From JBOFSQ01 sp051651625 (GTDB taxonomy: Bacteria > Planctomycetota > Planctomycetia > Pirellulales > Thermoguttaceae): 21,110 bases of DNA. A model generated the notes under the pieces. The model saw only the letters and a program-made list of their open reading frames with translations. It searched no databases and had not been told where the DNA came from. Where the stretch lies: assembly GCA_051651625.1 (NCBI GenBank), contig JBOFSQ010000032.1, positions 1 to 21,110 of the forward strand. Direction: 5' to 3'. Positions within the stretch are counted from its first letter, which is position 1; every line of letters begins with the position of its first letter. Below are positions 1-7,206 of this stretch, one piece after another. The translations under genes and the position numbers were made by a program.

Positions 1-283
1 AAGGCGTTGCGGGAAGTCCCGCCCGCGTCGGTGCAGGCTTGCAGCCGAGCGCGGGCGGGGCAATCCCAGCAACCGCCTCACGCGACATTGCAAACAAATG
101 TGGCGACACACTTGCACGCGGAGTTATGTCGAAATACTCTTCTTGAAATGGGCGAGGCTTGTGCAGCTTGGACGGAACAACGATGGCAAACGGGAACTCG
201 TTCATTTCATTCCAGAAGCGTTCTTGCAACTGGGCGTCGAGTTCGTCTGCGGTTTTCGGTAACGAATTTTTTTCTTCTGACAT
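1..283 (-). CDS. Small protein of unknown function, 3' end beyond window
   Basis: An open frame starts with ATG at 283 and stays open to the left edge, giving 94 visible residues beginning MSEEKNSLPKTADELDAQLQ. An AAAGGAG sequence (about 290-296) sits at good distance upstream, which is strong support for this start. The first 50 or so residues are acidic and hydrophilic, with an aromatic patch (RFWNEMNEFPFAIVVPSKLH), and look like ordinary coding sequence. From about residue 55 the frame runs into a GC-rich palindrome (18-59), so the last part may be repeat-derived sequence rather than the native C-terminus. No family is recognised. It lies 18 nt downstream of the possible recombinase remnant on the same strand. 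Confidence 0.5.
   Translation of the reverse strand, partial: MSEEKNSLPKTADELDAQLQERFWNEMNEFPFAIVVPSKLHKPRPFQEEYFDITPRASVSPHLFAMSREAVAGIAPPALGCKPAPTRAGLPATP
18..59. repeat. GC-rich imperfect palindrome (hairpin)
   Basis: CCCGCCCGCG at 18-27 is the reverse complement of 50-59. Inside it TCGG (28-31) pairs with CCGA (45-48) and TGCA (32-35) with TGCA (40-43), leaving a four-base loop and two single-base bulges. It resembles a REP-type extragenic palindrome, yet it lies inside the open frame of the small gene at the left edge. Confidence 0.5.
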
Positions 284-301
284 AACACAACTCCTTTTGG
301 G

Positions 302-628
302 TTAGAGTGAATGAATGGATTCTTGAGCGACCGACTGAAGGACGACCGCTTCACTGAACTGACGAAAGAGCGTCTCGCGTAGATGCTCTGGGAGAGAGTC
401 CCAGTGCGCGAGAAGTGCGCGAAGGCGCGGATCGAGAGACGGCGTACAAGACGGCGAGAGAATTCCACCGAGCGCAGAGGTCGCTACAGCCTCTTGTGGC
501 ATTGCACCGGAATTTGCACCTATGGCCTCTTCACGCTCCGCGCGCAATGCCGACGAAACGCTAGAAAAACCGGCATATTCGCAGTTTCCGAGACGGTGTG
601 TTGCAAGCCCCGTTGGGGCACAACACAG
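302..628 (-). pseudogene. Possible C-terminal remnant of a site-specific recombinase-like gene
   Basis: A minus-strand frame is open from just after an in-frame TGA (629-631) to a TAA at 302-304. It has no convincing ATG with a ribosome binding site; the first internal ATG is at 502. The tail includes DPRLRALLAHWDSLPEHLRE, which recalls the 'DxxLxxLixxWpxLPexiR' segment I associate with the C-termini of planctomycete phage-type integrases. The upstream TGLATHRLGNCEYAG text also resembles such tails. No catalytic domain is present: the chemotaxis receptor gene occupies the space upstream. It could instead be a short real gene starting at 502, since the next gene follows after 18 nt. The assignment rests on remembered family resemblance only. 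Confidence 0.3.
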
Positions 629-709
629 TCACATCTATACTTGGGATGTATGCTGGGACGACGGAACGGCCAAACTCACGCAAAATACCTTGTCGCCACT
701 ACAGCGATT

Positions 710-3343
710 TCATCGCTGCATTTTCTGCATCTGATCGCTCAAACGGCGTATCATTGTGTTGAGTGTTTCGGTGGCTTGCGCGGTGCGTTTGGCGGTGTCG
801 AGATTTTCTTGCGTCATCTTTTCGATGTGGCCAAGCTCGGTCGTGAGACGCGACATTTCACCGTCCTGCTTTTGTGAAGCGGTTGCGATAGACGACACCT
901 TTTCTGTCGATTGCATCACCAGTCCGGCGATTTGATTGAGTGAGTCGGAAGTTTGTGCCGCCACGCCTACGCCGAACGTGATCTGCTGGTTGCTGCTCTC
1001 GATGAGTTCCGCTGTCTGGTTCGCCGACTTCGCACTCCGCGACGCCAAACTCCGCACCTCCTCGGCGACAACCGCAAACCCCTTTCCGTGTTGACCAGCA
1101 CGCGCCGCTTCGACCGCTGCGTTGAGCGCAAGAAGATTGGTCTGAAACGCGATACTTTCAATCGTCTTCACGACCTCTTTCATGTCAATCGCCGTCTTGT
1201 TGATGCTTTGCATCGAGTCTACCATCTTTTGCATCCGCTCGCGCCCGACTTCTGCTGCGCGAGTCGCCTCTTGAGTGAAGCGGTTCGCCTCTTCGGCGTT
1301 TTGCAAGTTTCGCTTCGCTTGCTCGTTCATTTGTTGCACTTCACCCATCATGTGGAGAAGCTGATTCGATTGGTGCTCCGCACCTTTGGAAACAGCACCA
1401 GCCCCAGATGCAATCGCCGTCACTTCAGACACCGTTTGCTTCACGACCTCATCAATTTCTGTCGCAATACTCAAGATGTTTTCGCGGTCGGAAACGTCTT
1501 GAAGGACTTCCGCCATTCCAGCCTTGTGTCCTTGAGCATCGTGAATGCGATCACTGAAAATCTGCCAAGTGGCGTCGCAAAACGATTCTTTCGTCACCTT
1601 TTGGTCGGCATGTTCCAGTTGTGCAAACGACTCACGCTGCACGCCAGTTTTTTCTTGCCAAAGCTCGCTCCAACTTTTTCCGACTGCCGATGCAACGGCG
1701 TCGATATTTAGCAACTGGCACGCTGCGCGATTGAAGAACGTGATCTTTTTCTCGTTGTCAACGACCGAAATCGGTGTTGGCGACGTGTCTAAAATCTGGC
1801 GATACCAGTAGTCTTTGGCGGTGATCGACGCTGTAACACGCGACGCAAAACTCACTCCAAAGACAAGCGCGAGAATGAGCACAACGCCGCCCGTCACCAT
1901 CGCCGCTTTGTATGAATGAGCGAGAGCCGATTCGGTGTCGGCGACCACTTTGGCGTTCGACTTTTTGATCTCGTCTCCAAGCGTATTGCTGCTTTTCTGA
2001 AGCGAGGCGATCATCTCTTGGTTGCTGGTCTCTTTGAACTTTGTAGCGTTCTCCAACTCTTGCCGCAACTCTTGGAGCAACTGATTTGTACGCGCGATGG
2101 CGATGTTACTCGCCTCAAGAACTTTGGACTCTTCAACGACAACAACCACCGTCCAAGGCGTGGCGACGTTGCCAATCGTGATCGGAACGTGAATCTTGAG
2201 CGTGTTTTCGCCGGGCGTAATGGCGAAGGTTTTGTCGGAATACGAAACCGTTTCGCCACTCTTGATAGACGCCAAAGTTCGGGCGTTATCTTGTTCAGAG
2301 ATTTGCGTCGTGAGAAGTTTCTCGTCGGGGTGCGCGGCGATCACGCCATCGGGCGTCACAAAAAAGGCGTAACCTGTTGTGAGCGGTTTCGACTGTCGAA
2401 TCAAGTCAGCAATGACACGAATGTTGATGTCAAGCCCGACGACACCGACAATTTCGCGGACAGGTTTTCCATCGGCTCCAATTTTTGTGATCCGAATCGG
2501 CGAACAAAGTCCCGACACCAAATTCCCTTCGTCTTCATACGGCGGGTCAACGTAGTCTTTACCTTTTTCGTAAGGGACGCGAAAGTATGTCTCCTCGACA
2601 AACGACTGGCAATAATCGCGGACAATCACGTCGCCCGCGTCGGTTTTTACGCGATGAAACCACGGCGAATAACGCCCCGTTTCGCCACTCGGCGGACGTT
2701 TTTGACGTTCTTCGGGAGTCATTGCCAGTGCGTCAAGACCGCGAGGAGCTTTACCACGCTGCGTGGTGTATTGGTTGTAGTAGTTGATATATTCTTGGTC
2801 TCTGCCGTCGAGCTGATTTTCTCCCCATACGTTCCAGATCGCCAGTGCGCCCGGCGTGTTTTCTAACACGTTCACGAGCATTGCGTCAACGGCTTCGCGT
2901 TCGGGGAGTTTTCCTTCGCGGTCGCACGACATCTTGTAAGAAGCCAGTGCCTCCGAAAGCGTTTTGGATGTGATCACGAACGAATCCATGAGGAGTTGGA
3001 TTTTTGCACCGACTTCTCTTCCTTCGAGTTCTGCTTGTCTTGCTCCCATCTCGGACGTGAGTTTCCCCATATCCGAACTCAACTGCCCAAAATGCTGGCT
3101 GAACGTTGTTACCATCTTCTCGTTTTGCGTTTTTTGAGTGGCGAGAACTTTGTTGCATTCGGCCTCTTCTGCCACAAGCATTGTTGCAAGCTGCGCATCT
3201 TGCTGCACACTCGCCGCAGCAAGCTGACTATTAATCGCCCCCACCATCAGACTGGTGTTGTGTGTCAAAACATAGGTGATGGTGACAACGGTCAAAATTG
3301 TTAGCACCGTCATGCCAAGAATTAAACTACGCCCGATAGTCAT
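710..3343 (-). CDS. Methyl-accepting chemotaxis protein (dCache-PAS-MCP signal)
   Basis: Transmembrane chemoreceptor that would pass a ligand signal to a CheA/CheW array. With the ATG at 3343 it has 877 residues. The order is: an N-terminal membrane helix (about 5-27), a long periplasmic region with a predicted coiled coil and a double-Cache domain (about 160-405), a second coiled coil, a second membrane helix (about 480-501), a PAS domain (about 512-620, starting near YWYRQILDTSPTPISVVDN), then the cytoplasmic signalling domain. The hairpin tip is canonical: IAFQTNLLALNAAVEAARAG followed by GKGFAVVAEEVRSLA. No HAMP domain is evident; a PAS domain takes its place. The frame extends to an ATG at 3400, but that codon lies inside a dispersed repeat, while the 3343 ATG has AAGGG upstream and opens directly on the membrane helix. 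A small hairpin (702-718) overlaps the stop codon. No che genes are nearby. Confidence 0.93.
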   Translation of the reverse strand: MTIGRSLILGMTVLTILTVVTITYVLTHNTSLMVGAINSQLAAASVQQDAQLATMLVAEEAECNKVLATQKTQNEKMVTTFSQHFGQLSSDMGKLTSEMGARQAELEGREVGAKIQLLMDSFVITSKTLSEALASYKMSCDREGKLPEREAVDAMLVNVLENTPGALAIWNVWGENQLDGRDQEYINYYNQYTTQRGKAPRGLDALAMTPEERQKRPPSGETGRYSPWFHRVKTDAGDVIVRDYCQSFVEETYFRVPYEKGKDYVDPPYEDEGNLVSGLCSPIRITKIGADGKPVREIVGVVGLDINIRVIADLIRQSKPLTTGYAFFVTPDGVIAAHPDEKLLTTQISEQDNARTLASIKSGETVSYSDKTFAITPGENTLKIHVPITIGNVATPWTVVVVVEESKVLEASNIAIARTNQLLQELRQELENATKFKETSNQEMIASLQKSSNTLGDEIKKSNAKVVADTESALAHSYKAAMVTGGVVLILALVFGVSFASRVTASITAKDYWYRQILDTSPTPISVVDNEKKITFFNRAACQLLNIDAVASAVGKSWSELWQEKTGVQRESFAQLEHADQKVTKESFCDATWQIFSDRIHDAQGHKAGMAEVLQDVSDRENILSIATEIDEVVKQTVSEVTAIASGAGAVSKGAEHQSNQLLHMMGEVQQMNEQAKRNLQNAEEANRFTQEATRAAEVGRERMQKMVDSMQSINKTAIDMKEVVKTIESIAFQTNLLALNAAVEAARAGQHGKGFAVVAEEVRSLASRSAKSANQTAELIESSNQQITFGVGVAAQTSDSLNQIAGLVMQSTEKVSSIATASQKQDGEMSRLTTELGHIEKMTQENLDTAKRTAQATETLNTMIRRLSDQMQKMQR

Positions 3344-3383
3344 GGTCGTGATACCCTTGATTGCGTGGTGAATGGTGAGAGAG

Positions 3384-3484
3384 TAGTTCCGGTTAGGCAT
3401 ATCCGAACCCTCCAGTTGTCATACGCCGCAGGCACTTGGAGGGTTCGGCTATGCCGAACCGCTGTGTGGGTGCAAGTCCCCGAA
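3384..3484. repeat. Dispersed double-palindrome element, copy A
   Basis: Two ~19-bp palindromes of the type GGTTCGGCATAGCCGAACC (here the left one is degenerate: 3391-3408; right one 3442-3460) are joined by CCCTCCAGTTG...TGGAGGG and followed by GCTGTG(N4)GTGCAAGT. The same unit recurs at 16485-16590 (same orientation) and 18018-18118 (inverted). It lies just upstream of the chemoreceptor gene and downstream of the sugar isomerase gene, so it may end transcription or shape mRNA ends between them. Confidence 0.85.
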
Positions 3485-3519
3485 TGCGTCTAATACATCG
3501 TGGCGAAAGCCTAACGGGT

Positions 3520-4542
3520 TCAAAATCCGCGTGCGGCTCGGATGTCGTCGAAGTCACGGAGGTGGTACGAAATGCCTACGCCATCGAGCATCTTACAAAG
3601 TGCGCGGCACGCGACACCGAGTCCGTCGGCACCGCTGTAGCCACCGAACTGGCCGCCGCCTTTGAGGTGCGGTTCGAGATCGACGAACACGCCCGGCAGT
3701 CCGCGTTTCTTGAGTTTCTGCTCCAGTGCGGGGAGAAACGTCACGAGGTCGCGGAATATGCGTTCGTATGCGGAGTCGCCGCGGTCGCACGTCGTAAAAC
3801 CTGCCATCTTGTCTTCGGCGACGTTGCCACCTTTTTTGTGCGTCGTTGACGTTGCTGCTGCGGCGTAGTCTTTGAGGTGGAGCCAACCGAGTCCCGGCTT
3901 CATCGCCTCGTATTGTTCGTACACTTCTGCGGCGTTGTACCCTTGCATCACGATATTGGCACCGTCAAAAATGAGCAACATCGCCGGGTGATTCACGCGG
4001 CGGAAAAGGTCGGCGACAAGAGTACCACTCCGCCCGACGAGATTTGCCTCGACCTCAAGACCGAACGTCAAGTCGCTGCGATGACACATCTCGGCGATCT
4101 TTCCGAGTTGGTCGGCGGCCTGTTCGATGTAGTCCGCTGGGTCTTCACCTTGCGGCGGATAAAACGAAAAACCGCGAATCAGTTTTGTTTCAAGTGCGTG
4201 CGCGAGTTCACACGCCTGACGAACATCGTGTTCCAGATAACGACTAAACGGCGTGTAGACGTTGTTCGTTCCGTCGTCAACGTCGCGGAGTTTGACCTTT
4301 CCTATCGGCGAACCGAGCGACGAGACGTTGATCCCGTATTCGTTTTGAAGTTGACGGACGTGCTGAATGTCGCCCTTGGTTAACTTCATGACATTTTTCA
4401 CGCCGTCGCCGAGGTTGACAAAACGGATACTGTAGTATTGTAGTCCGATTGCGGCGAACGTGGCGAACTGCTCGGTGACGAGCTTCGTTTGCGACGCCTC
4501 ATCGGCAAACCCAGACAAGAACAGACGCGGTACGTTTTTCAT
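3520..4542 (-). CDS. Sugar phosphate isomerase/epimerase family protein (TIM barrel)
   Basis: A 340-residue protein of the xylose-isomerase-like TIM-barrel superfamily, which isomerises or epimerises sugars and their derivatives with a divalent metal. The predicted metal ligands occur in the expected order at barrel strand ends: E163 or E165 (FGLEVEAN), D193 (LIFDGAN), H222 (WLHLKDY) and E290 (VFVDLEPH). The start is well supported by GGAG nine bases upstream of the ATG. There is no signal peptide, so it is probably cytoplasmic. The substrate cannot be told from sequence; planctomycetes carry many paralogues in sugar catabolism. It is not obviously in an operon: element A follows it and a 113-nt gap separates it from the GspK gene upstream. 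Confidence 0.85.
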   Translation of the reverse strand: MKNVPRLFLSGFADEASQTKLVTEQFATFAAIGLQYYSIRFVNLGDGVKNVMKLTKGDIQHVRQLQNEYGINVSSLGSPIGKVKLRDVDDGTNNVYTPFSRYLEHDVRQACELAHALETKLIRGFSFYPPQGEDPADYIEQAADQLGKIAEMCHRSDLTFGLEVEANLVGRSGTLVADLFRRVNHPAMLLIFDGANIVMQGYNAAEVYEQYEAMKPGLGWLHLKDYAAAATSTTHKKGGNVAEDKMAGFTTCDRGDSAYERIFRDLVTFLPALEQKLKKRGLPGVFVDLEPHLKGGGQFGGYSGADGLGVACRALCKMLDGVGISYHLRDFDDIRAARGF

Positions 4543-4655
4543 ATTTCAAATCTCCAAGTGAGTGTGTACACCAAACGCAAACATCAGCATCGAGTATACC
4601 ACGCCACCGGTGGATGACAAGGGATTTGCGGTACGGCGTGACACACGCAAGCACG

Positions 4656-6356
4656 TCACGGCCTAAAACTGTTTTGGCCTTGGACGCCGAGTGTATCCGG
4701 TGAGTGGCCGGGGCCGAGTTCGTTCATGTCACGCAGACGGATGATCTTTGCTGGGCGCGAAATGTCTGATGCGTCTAACCAAACCTCTCGCCGCGACGCT
4801 GGTGAACGGTCGTCGTCGAAGCGTCCGATTACTTGGGTACGAAAGACCGCGCCGCCGCCACAGAAATACGGCTCGATCCGGCGAAACTGTTCAAAGTCTT
4901 CAACGATCCCGTGAGTGTAAACCCAAAACGTGTAGTTCAGCTCCGTCATATCGCCGCGAAGTGAAGGGTCGCTCACACGCGCCGCGAGAATCGCCTCGAT
5001 CACGTCCATCGTCGGAAACGTCGAGAGCGACGATTCGCTCCCAGAGTAAGAGTCGATCATCTCCGCACCCGAAAAGACCATCTCCGTTAGAACGTCGTCT
5101 TGGGCACCAAACGCCTCAAGAACTTTCCGCGACGCCTGATTGATATTGATTCGGCCCGTGACCGGTTTGTCGCTGGTTGTGAGATTGTCGTAGAGCAGCG
5201 GCAGGTAAACACTCATCTCATCGACATCGAGCGTAAACGGCGACGGCGGAAGCGACGACAGATTTTGTTGACCGCCACCACCGGAAATACTCGATACCAA
5301 ACTGGCAACGTTGCCAGACGCCGCCGCCGATGTCGCCGCAGCGGTTGTCGCGGTTGCTGGTGGCGTGCCGACGAGATCGAGAAGCGAGTTGATTTTGTAT
5401 TTCTGTTTGTACGCAATGATGTAGTCGATCCATTCCGTCTCGGAGAAACGCTCTTCGAGTTCGGTGCGGAGTGTTGCGGCGTCGTCTTGGTTGACGTTTA
5501 TCTTTGGAAGTCCGGTGGAGGTGTACATTGACTCTGCGCTATCGAGCGTGAGGTACGCGACCAGTCCGAGATTGAGCGAGCCATCATTGACACCGTATTC
5601 TTCGTTGATTTCGGTGTCGTCGGGTTCGCCGAGGTCGCACAGTCCGTTGCGATTCCAGTCGGTGCCGTAGAGCAGCGTTTGCGTGACGCCTCGAACGAGC
5701 AGAAGTTCGTCGAGCGAGTCGGGGACGCGGTTTCGCGTCAGGTATGGCGGATCGAGCGTGGAATAGTATTCCGACTCTGCACCAAACTCGCGTGGTTCAT
5801 CGTCGTCGTCGATCCAGTCGAGGATCGCCTCGGCGATTTCCTCGGTGACGCCGGGGAGCCGCATCAAAAAATACTTGCCGTACCCCGGCATTGACTTCTC
5901 GGTTGCAAGTATCCAGTGCAAGTTAATTTTCGTTGATTCGTCTTCGAGTCCGTAACGTATCGCATCGCCGAGCAGGCTGCCGTCGTCTGAAAGTGCGGGG
6001 ACGACGAACGAAAAACGACCGAGGTCGCGTTCATCGGTCGCGGTACGGAGCGACACGTCACCGCCGCGACTTGCACCGGTTGTCGAGATTCCTTCCATCA
6101 CGACTTGTCCGCAGAAGAGTGTTGGGTTGTCGTAGACTCCGCCGAGTTCTAAAATTGTCGCATCGTCGAACATCAAAACCAGTCGCAGATACTCGGTTCC
6201 CGATTCGGTGAAGAGACGAACTTGCCGCTGGCGAACGGCGTGATTTGCCAGACGAACCTCCGTGAGCATGAGACGCGAAAACGTCACCGCAATAAGCGAG
6301 AGTATCACGACCACGACGAGTACCAAAACCAAGACGGTTCCGCGTGATCTGTTCAT
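4656..6356 (-). CDS. General secretion pathway protein K-like (minor pseudopilin)
   Basis: A 566-residue GspK-type protein. In type II secretion GspK sits at the tip of the pseudopilus and is processed by prepilin peptidase. The N-terminus RG|TVLVLVLVVVVILSLI has the short basic leader ending in Gly6 and the hydrophobic helix of a prepilin-like protein, without the Glu5 of major pseudopilins, as is usual for GspK. The diagnostic GspK core follows: DESTKINLHW (138-148), AEAILDWIDDDDEPREFGAE (175-194), then SLDELLLVRGVT (214-225). Two further helix-hairpin-helix-like segments begin KINVNQDDAATLR and RININQASRKVLEAFGAQ. An Ala/Thr/Ser/Gly-rich linker lies between them. It is longer than typical proteobacterial GspK (about 300-330 residues). 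The ATG at 6356 has GGAG nine bases upstream. No other secretion genes are in the window. Confidence 0.85.
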   Translation of the reverse strand: MNRSRGTVLVLVLVVVVILSLIAVTFSRLMLTEVRLANHAVRQRQVRLFTESGTEYLRLVLMFDDATILELGGVYDNPTLFCGQVVMEGISTTGASRGGDVSLRTATDERDLGRFSFVVPALSDDGSLLGDAIRYGLEDESTKINLHWILATEKSMPGYGKYFLMRLPGVTEEIAEAILDWIDDDDEPREFGAESEYYSTLDPPYLTRNRVPDSLDELLLVRGVTQTLLYGTDWNRNGLCDLGEPDDTEINEEYGVNDGSLNLGLVAYLTLDSAESMYTSTGLPKINVNQDDAATLRTELEERFSETEWIDYIIAYKQKYKINSLLDLVGTPPATATTAAATSAAASGNVASLVSSISGGGGQQNLSSLPPSPFTLDVDEMSVYLPLLYDNLTTSDKPVTGRININQASRKVLEAFGAQDDVLTEMVFSGAEMIDSYSGSESSLSTFPTMDVIEAILAARVSDPSLRGDMTELNYTFWVYTHGIVEDFEQFRRIEPYFCGGGAVFRTQVIGRFDDDRSPASRREVWLDASDISRPAKIIRLRDMNELGPGHSPDTLGVQGQNSFRP

Positions 6357-6387
6357 GAAATGAAGCTCCGGTTTGGTTTTGGAGGGG

Positions 6388-6486
6388 AATCAGAGCACGA
6401 AGCGTAAGCGAGTGACTAAATCAGAACGCGAAGCGTAATCGAGTGACCAAATCAGAACGCGAAGCGTAAGCGAGTGCCCGAATCAA
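6388..6486. repeat. 31-bp tandem repeat, three copies plus a partial
   Basis: Units start at 6388, 6419 and 6450, each beginning AATCAGA and containing CGAAGCGTAAGCGAGTG (one copy has TAATC for TAAGC). A fourth start AATCA follows at 6481, so the period is exactly 31 bp. A single copy of the same unit lies at 17977-18004. It sits between the GspK start and the HU terminator, so it forms part of the untranslated stretch upstream of the GspK gene. Confidence 0.9.
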
Positions 6487-6491
6487 ACAAG

Positions 6492-6511
6492 ATTCCCGCA
6501 TACGCGGGAAT
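6492..6511. repeat. REP-like palindrome ATTCCCGC...GCGGGAAT
   Basis: ATTCCCGC (6492-6499) and GCGGGAAT (6504-6511) form a perfect 8-bp inverted repeat with a four-base loop, followed by GACG. Related palindromes, the second of them also followed by GACGG, occur at 7994-8014 and 8088-8110. It is a typical extragenic dispersed palindrome. Confidence 0.75.
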
Positions 6512-6555
6512 GACGCAACGGTCTGTGAACAGTTCCGCTATTGGTGATGTCATGC

Positions 6556-6587
6556 AAAAAGGGCAACCGGCAGACCGGTCGCCCTTC
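6556..6587 (-). terminator. Rho-independent terminator of the HU gene
   Basis: Read on the minus strand, GGGCGACCGG (6584-6575), a TCTG loop and CCGGTTGCCC (6570-6561) form a 10-bp stem with one wobble or mismatch position, followed by TTTTT (6560-6556). It lies about 55 nt after the HU stop codon. This is the clearest intrinsic terminator in the window and indicates that HU is transcribed as a separate unit from the GspK gene. Confidence 0.85.
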
Positions 6588-6641
6588 TCTCTTTTGCTAC
6601 ACGGCAGCACTCCAAAAGAGTGGCACGCAAGACGGAGAAAC

Positions 6642-6968
6642 TTACTTCACCGCTTCTTTGAGTCCCTTGAGAGCACGGACCTTGACCCGTTCGTGCGCTG
6701 GCTTGGCGGGGATGTCGCGGAACTCGCCCGGGCGGAGCGGGTTCGGGACGTTCTTCTTCGCCGGTGCCGCCTTGACGTGCTTCTTCTCGACCTTGAGGAG
6801 TCCGGGCAGCGTGAACGCCCCCTCACCCTTCGGGCCAAGGCTGGCACGAATCATGTCGCACAGTGTATCGACTACAGCCATAACGTCCTTCTTGGACAGC
6901 TCGGTAGTCTCCGCGATCTGGGCGATGATCTGAGTCTTCGTCAGCGGTTTCTTGACAGTCTTTGCCAT
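6642..6968 (-). CDS. HU/IHF-family DNA-binding protein
   Basis: A 108-residue histone-like protein that would bind and bend DNA as a dimer in the nucleoid. The N-terminal helical part LTKTQIIAQIAETTELSKKD matches the HU dimerisation region. FTLPGLLKVEKK corresponds to the HU 'qLpGFGtFevr' strand, and the DNA-binding arm carries NPLRPGEF in place of the usual GRNPxTGE. The C-terminus VKVRALKGLKEAVK fits the HU end (F.pGkaLKdaV). The arm is enriched in Lys, Ala and Pro (KKHVKAAPAKKNVPNP). The frame is open upstream to 7106, but ATG 6968 is preferred because GGAGAAAG sits 8-12 bases upstream and the protein then starts MAKTVKK. The gene has its own terminator downstream and a structured leader upstream. 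Confidence 0.92.
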   Translation of the reverse strand: MAKTVKKPLTKTQIIAQIAETTELSKKDVMAVVDTLCDMIRASLGPKGEGAFTLPGLLKVEKKHVKAAPAKKNVPNPLRPGEFRDIPAKPAHERVKVRALKGLKEAVK

Positions 6969-7001
6969 GTCTACTTTCTCCATAACTCTGGGATTGTGGA
7001 T

Positions 7002-7060
7002 TGTATACCAAACCACTTGGTATACACCAAATTCATTGCATGCCAAACCACTTGGCACGC
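7002..7060 (-). promoter_or_regulatory. Two tandem hairpins in the HU leader
   Basis: Hairpin 1: 7002-7011 pairs perfectly (10 bp) with 7017-7026 around the loop ACCAC (plus strand). Hairpin 2: 7038-7046 pairs with 7052-7060 around the same loop ACCAC, with one A/C mismatch on the plus strand (7040/7058) that becomes a G-U pair in minus-strand RNA. The copies are offset by 35 bp and share flanking CCAAAT (7027-7032 and 7063-7068). Two base pairs differ by full compensation (A7007-T7021 versus G7042-C7056; T7004-A7024 versus C7039-G7059). They lie 34-92 nt upstream of the HU start. They could be RNA leader structures or dyad operators for a DNA-binding regulator. Confidence 0.6.
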
Positions 7061-7117
7061 TACCAAATGCGGTACCTCCGCGACACCTTGAATGTGCGAA
7101 GAGCAAAATCGTGCGGC

Positions 7118-7185
7118 TATCTTCGCATCGAATTGCACTCTGTCAAGAGACGGGGTGTGCTTTTTTGGGCTTTTTTTGGTTTTTT
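7118..7185 (-). promoter_or_regulatory. Candidate HU promoter with upstream A-tracts
   Basis: On the minus strand a perfect -35 hexamer TTGACA (7146-7141) is followed after 17 nt by AAGATA (7123-7118), a poor -10 match. Just upstream are three A-tracts (plus-strand T runs 7161-7166, 7171-7177 and 7180-7185) at roughly helical spacing, as in UP elements or curved DNA. Transcription from here would give a leader of about 140 nt containing both hairpins. The weak -10 is the main doubt. Confidence 0.4.
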
Positions 7186-7206
7186 CCTAAAGGTCACCGC
7201 AAGGCG

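Noticed and set aside
702..718. Terminator of the chemoreceptor gene (CAGCGAT/ATCGCTG hairpin)
   Set aside because: The hairpin overlaps the stop codon and is not followed by a U-run, so termination is not supported.
953..2866. Long plus-strand open frames (953-1711, 1916-2866) opposite the chemoreceptor gene
   Set aside because: Their translations are Arg/His/Leu-rich with no recognisable domain and mirror the codon pattern of the receptor gene on the other strand.
3344..3400. An upstream ATG at 3400 as start of the chemoreceptor
   Set aside because: It lies within repeat copy A and has no proper ribosome binding site; ATG 3343 has AAGGG upstream and directly precedes the membrane helix.
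6388..6486. Small CRISPR array
   Set aside because: The 31-bp units are contiguous and near-identical with no variable spacers, and no cas genes are present.
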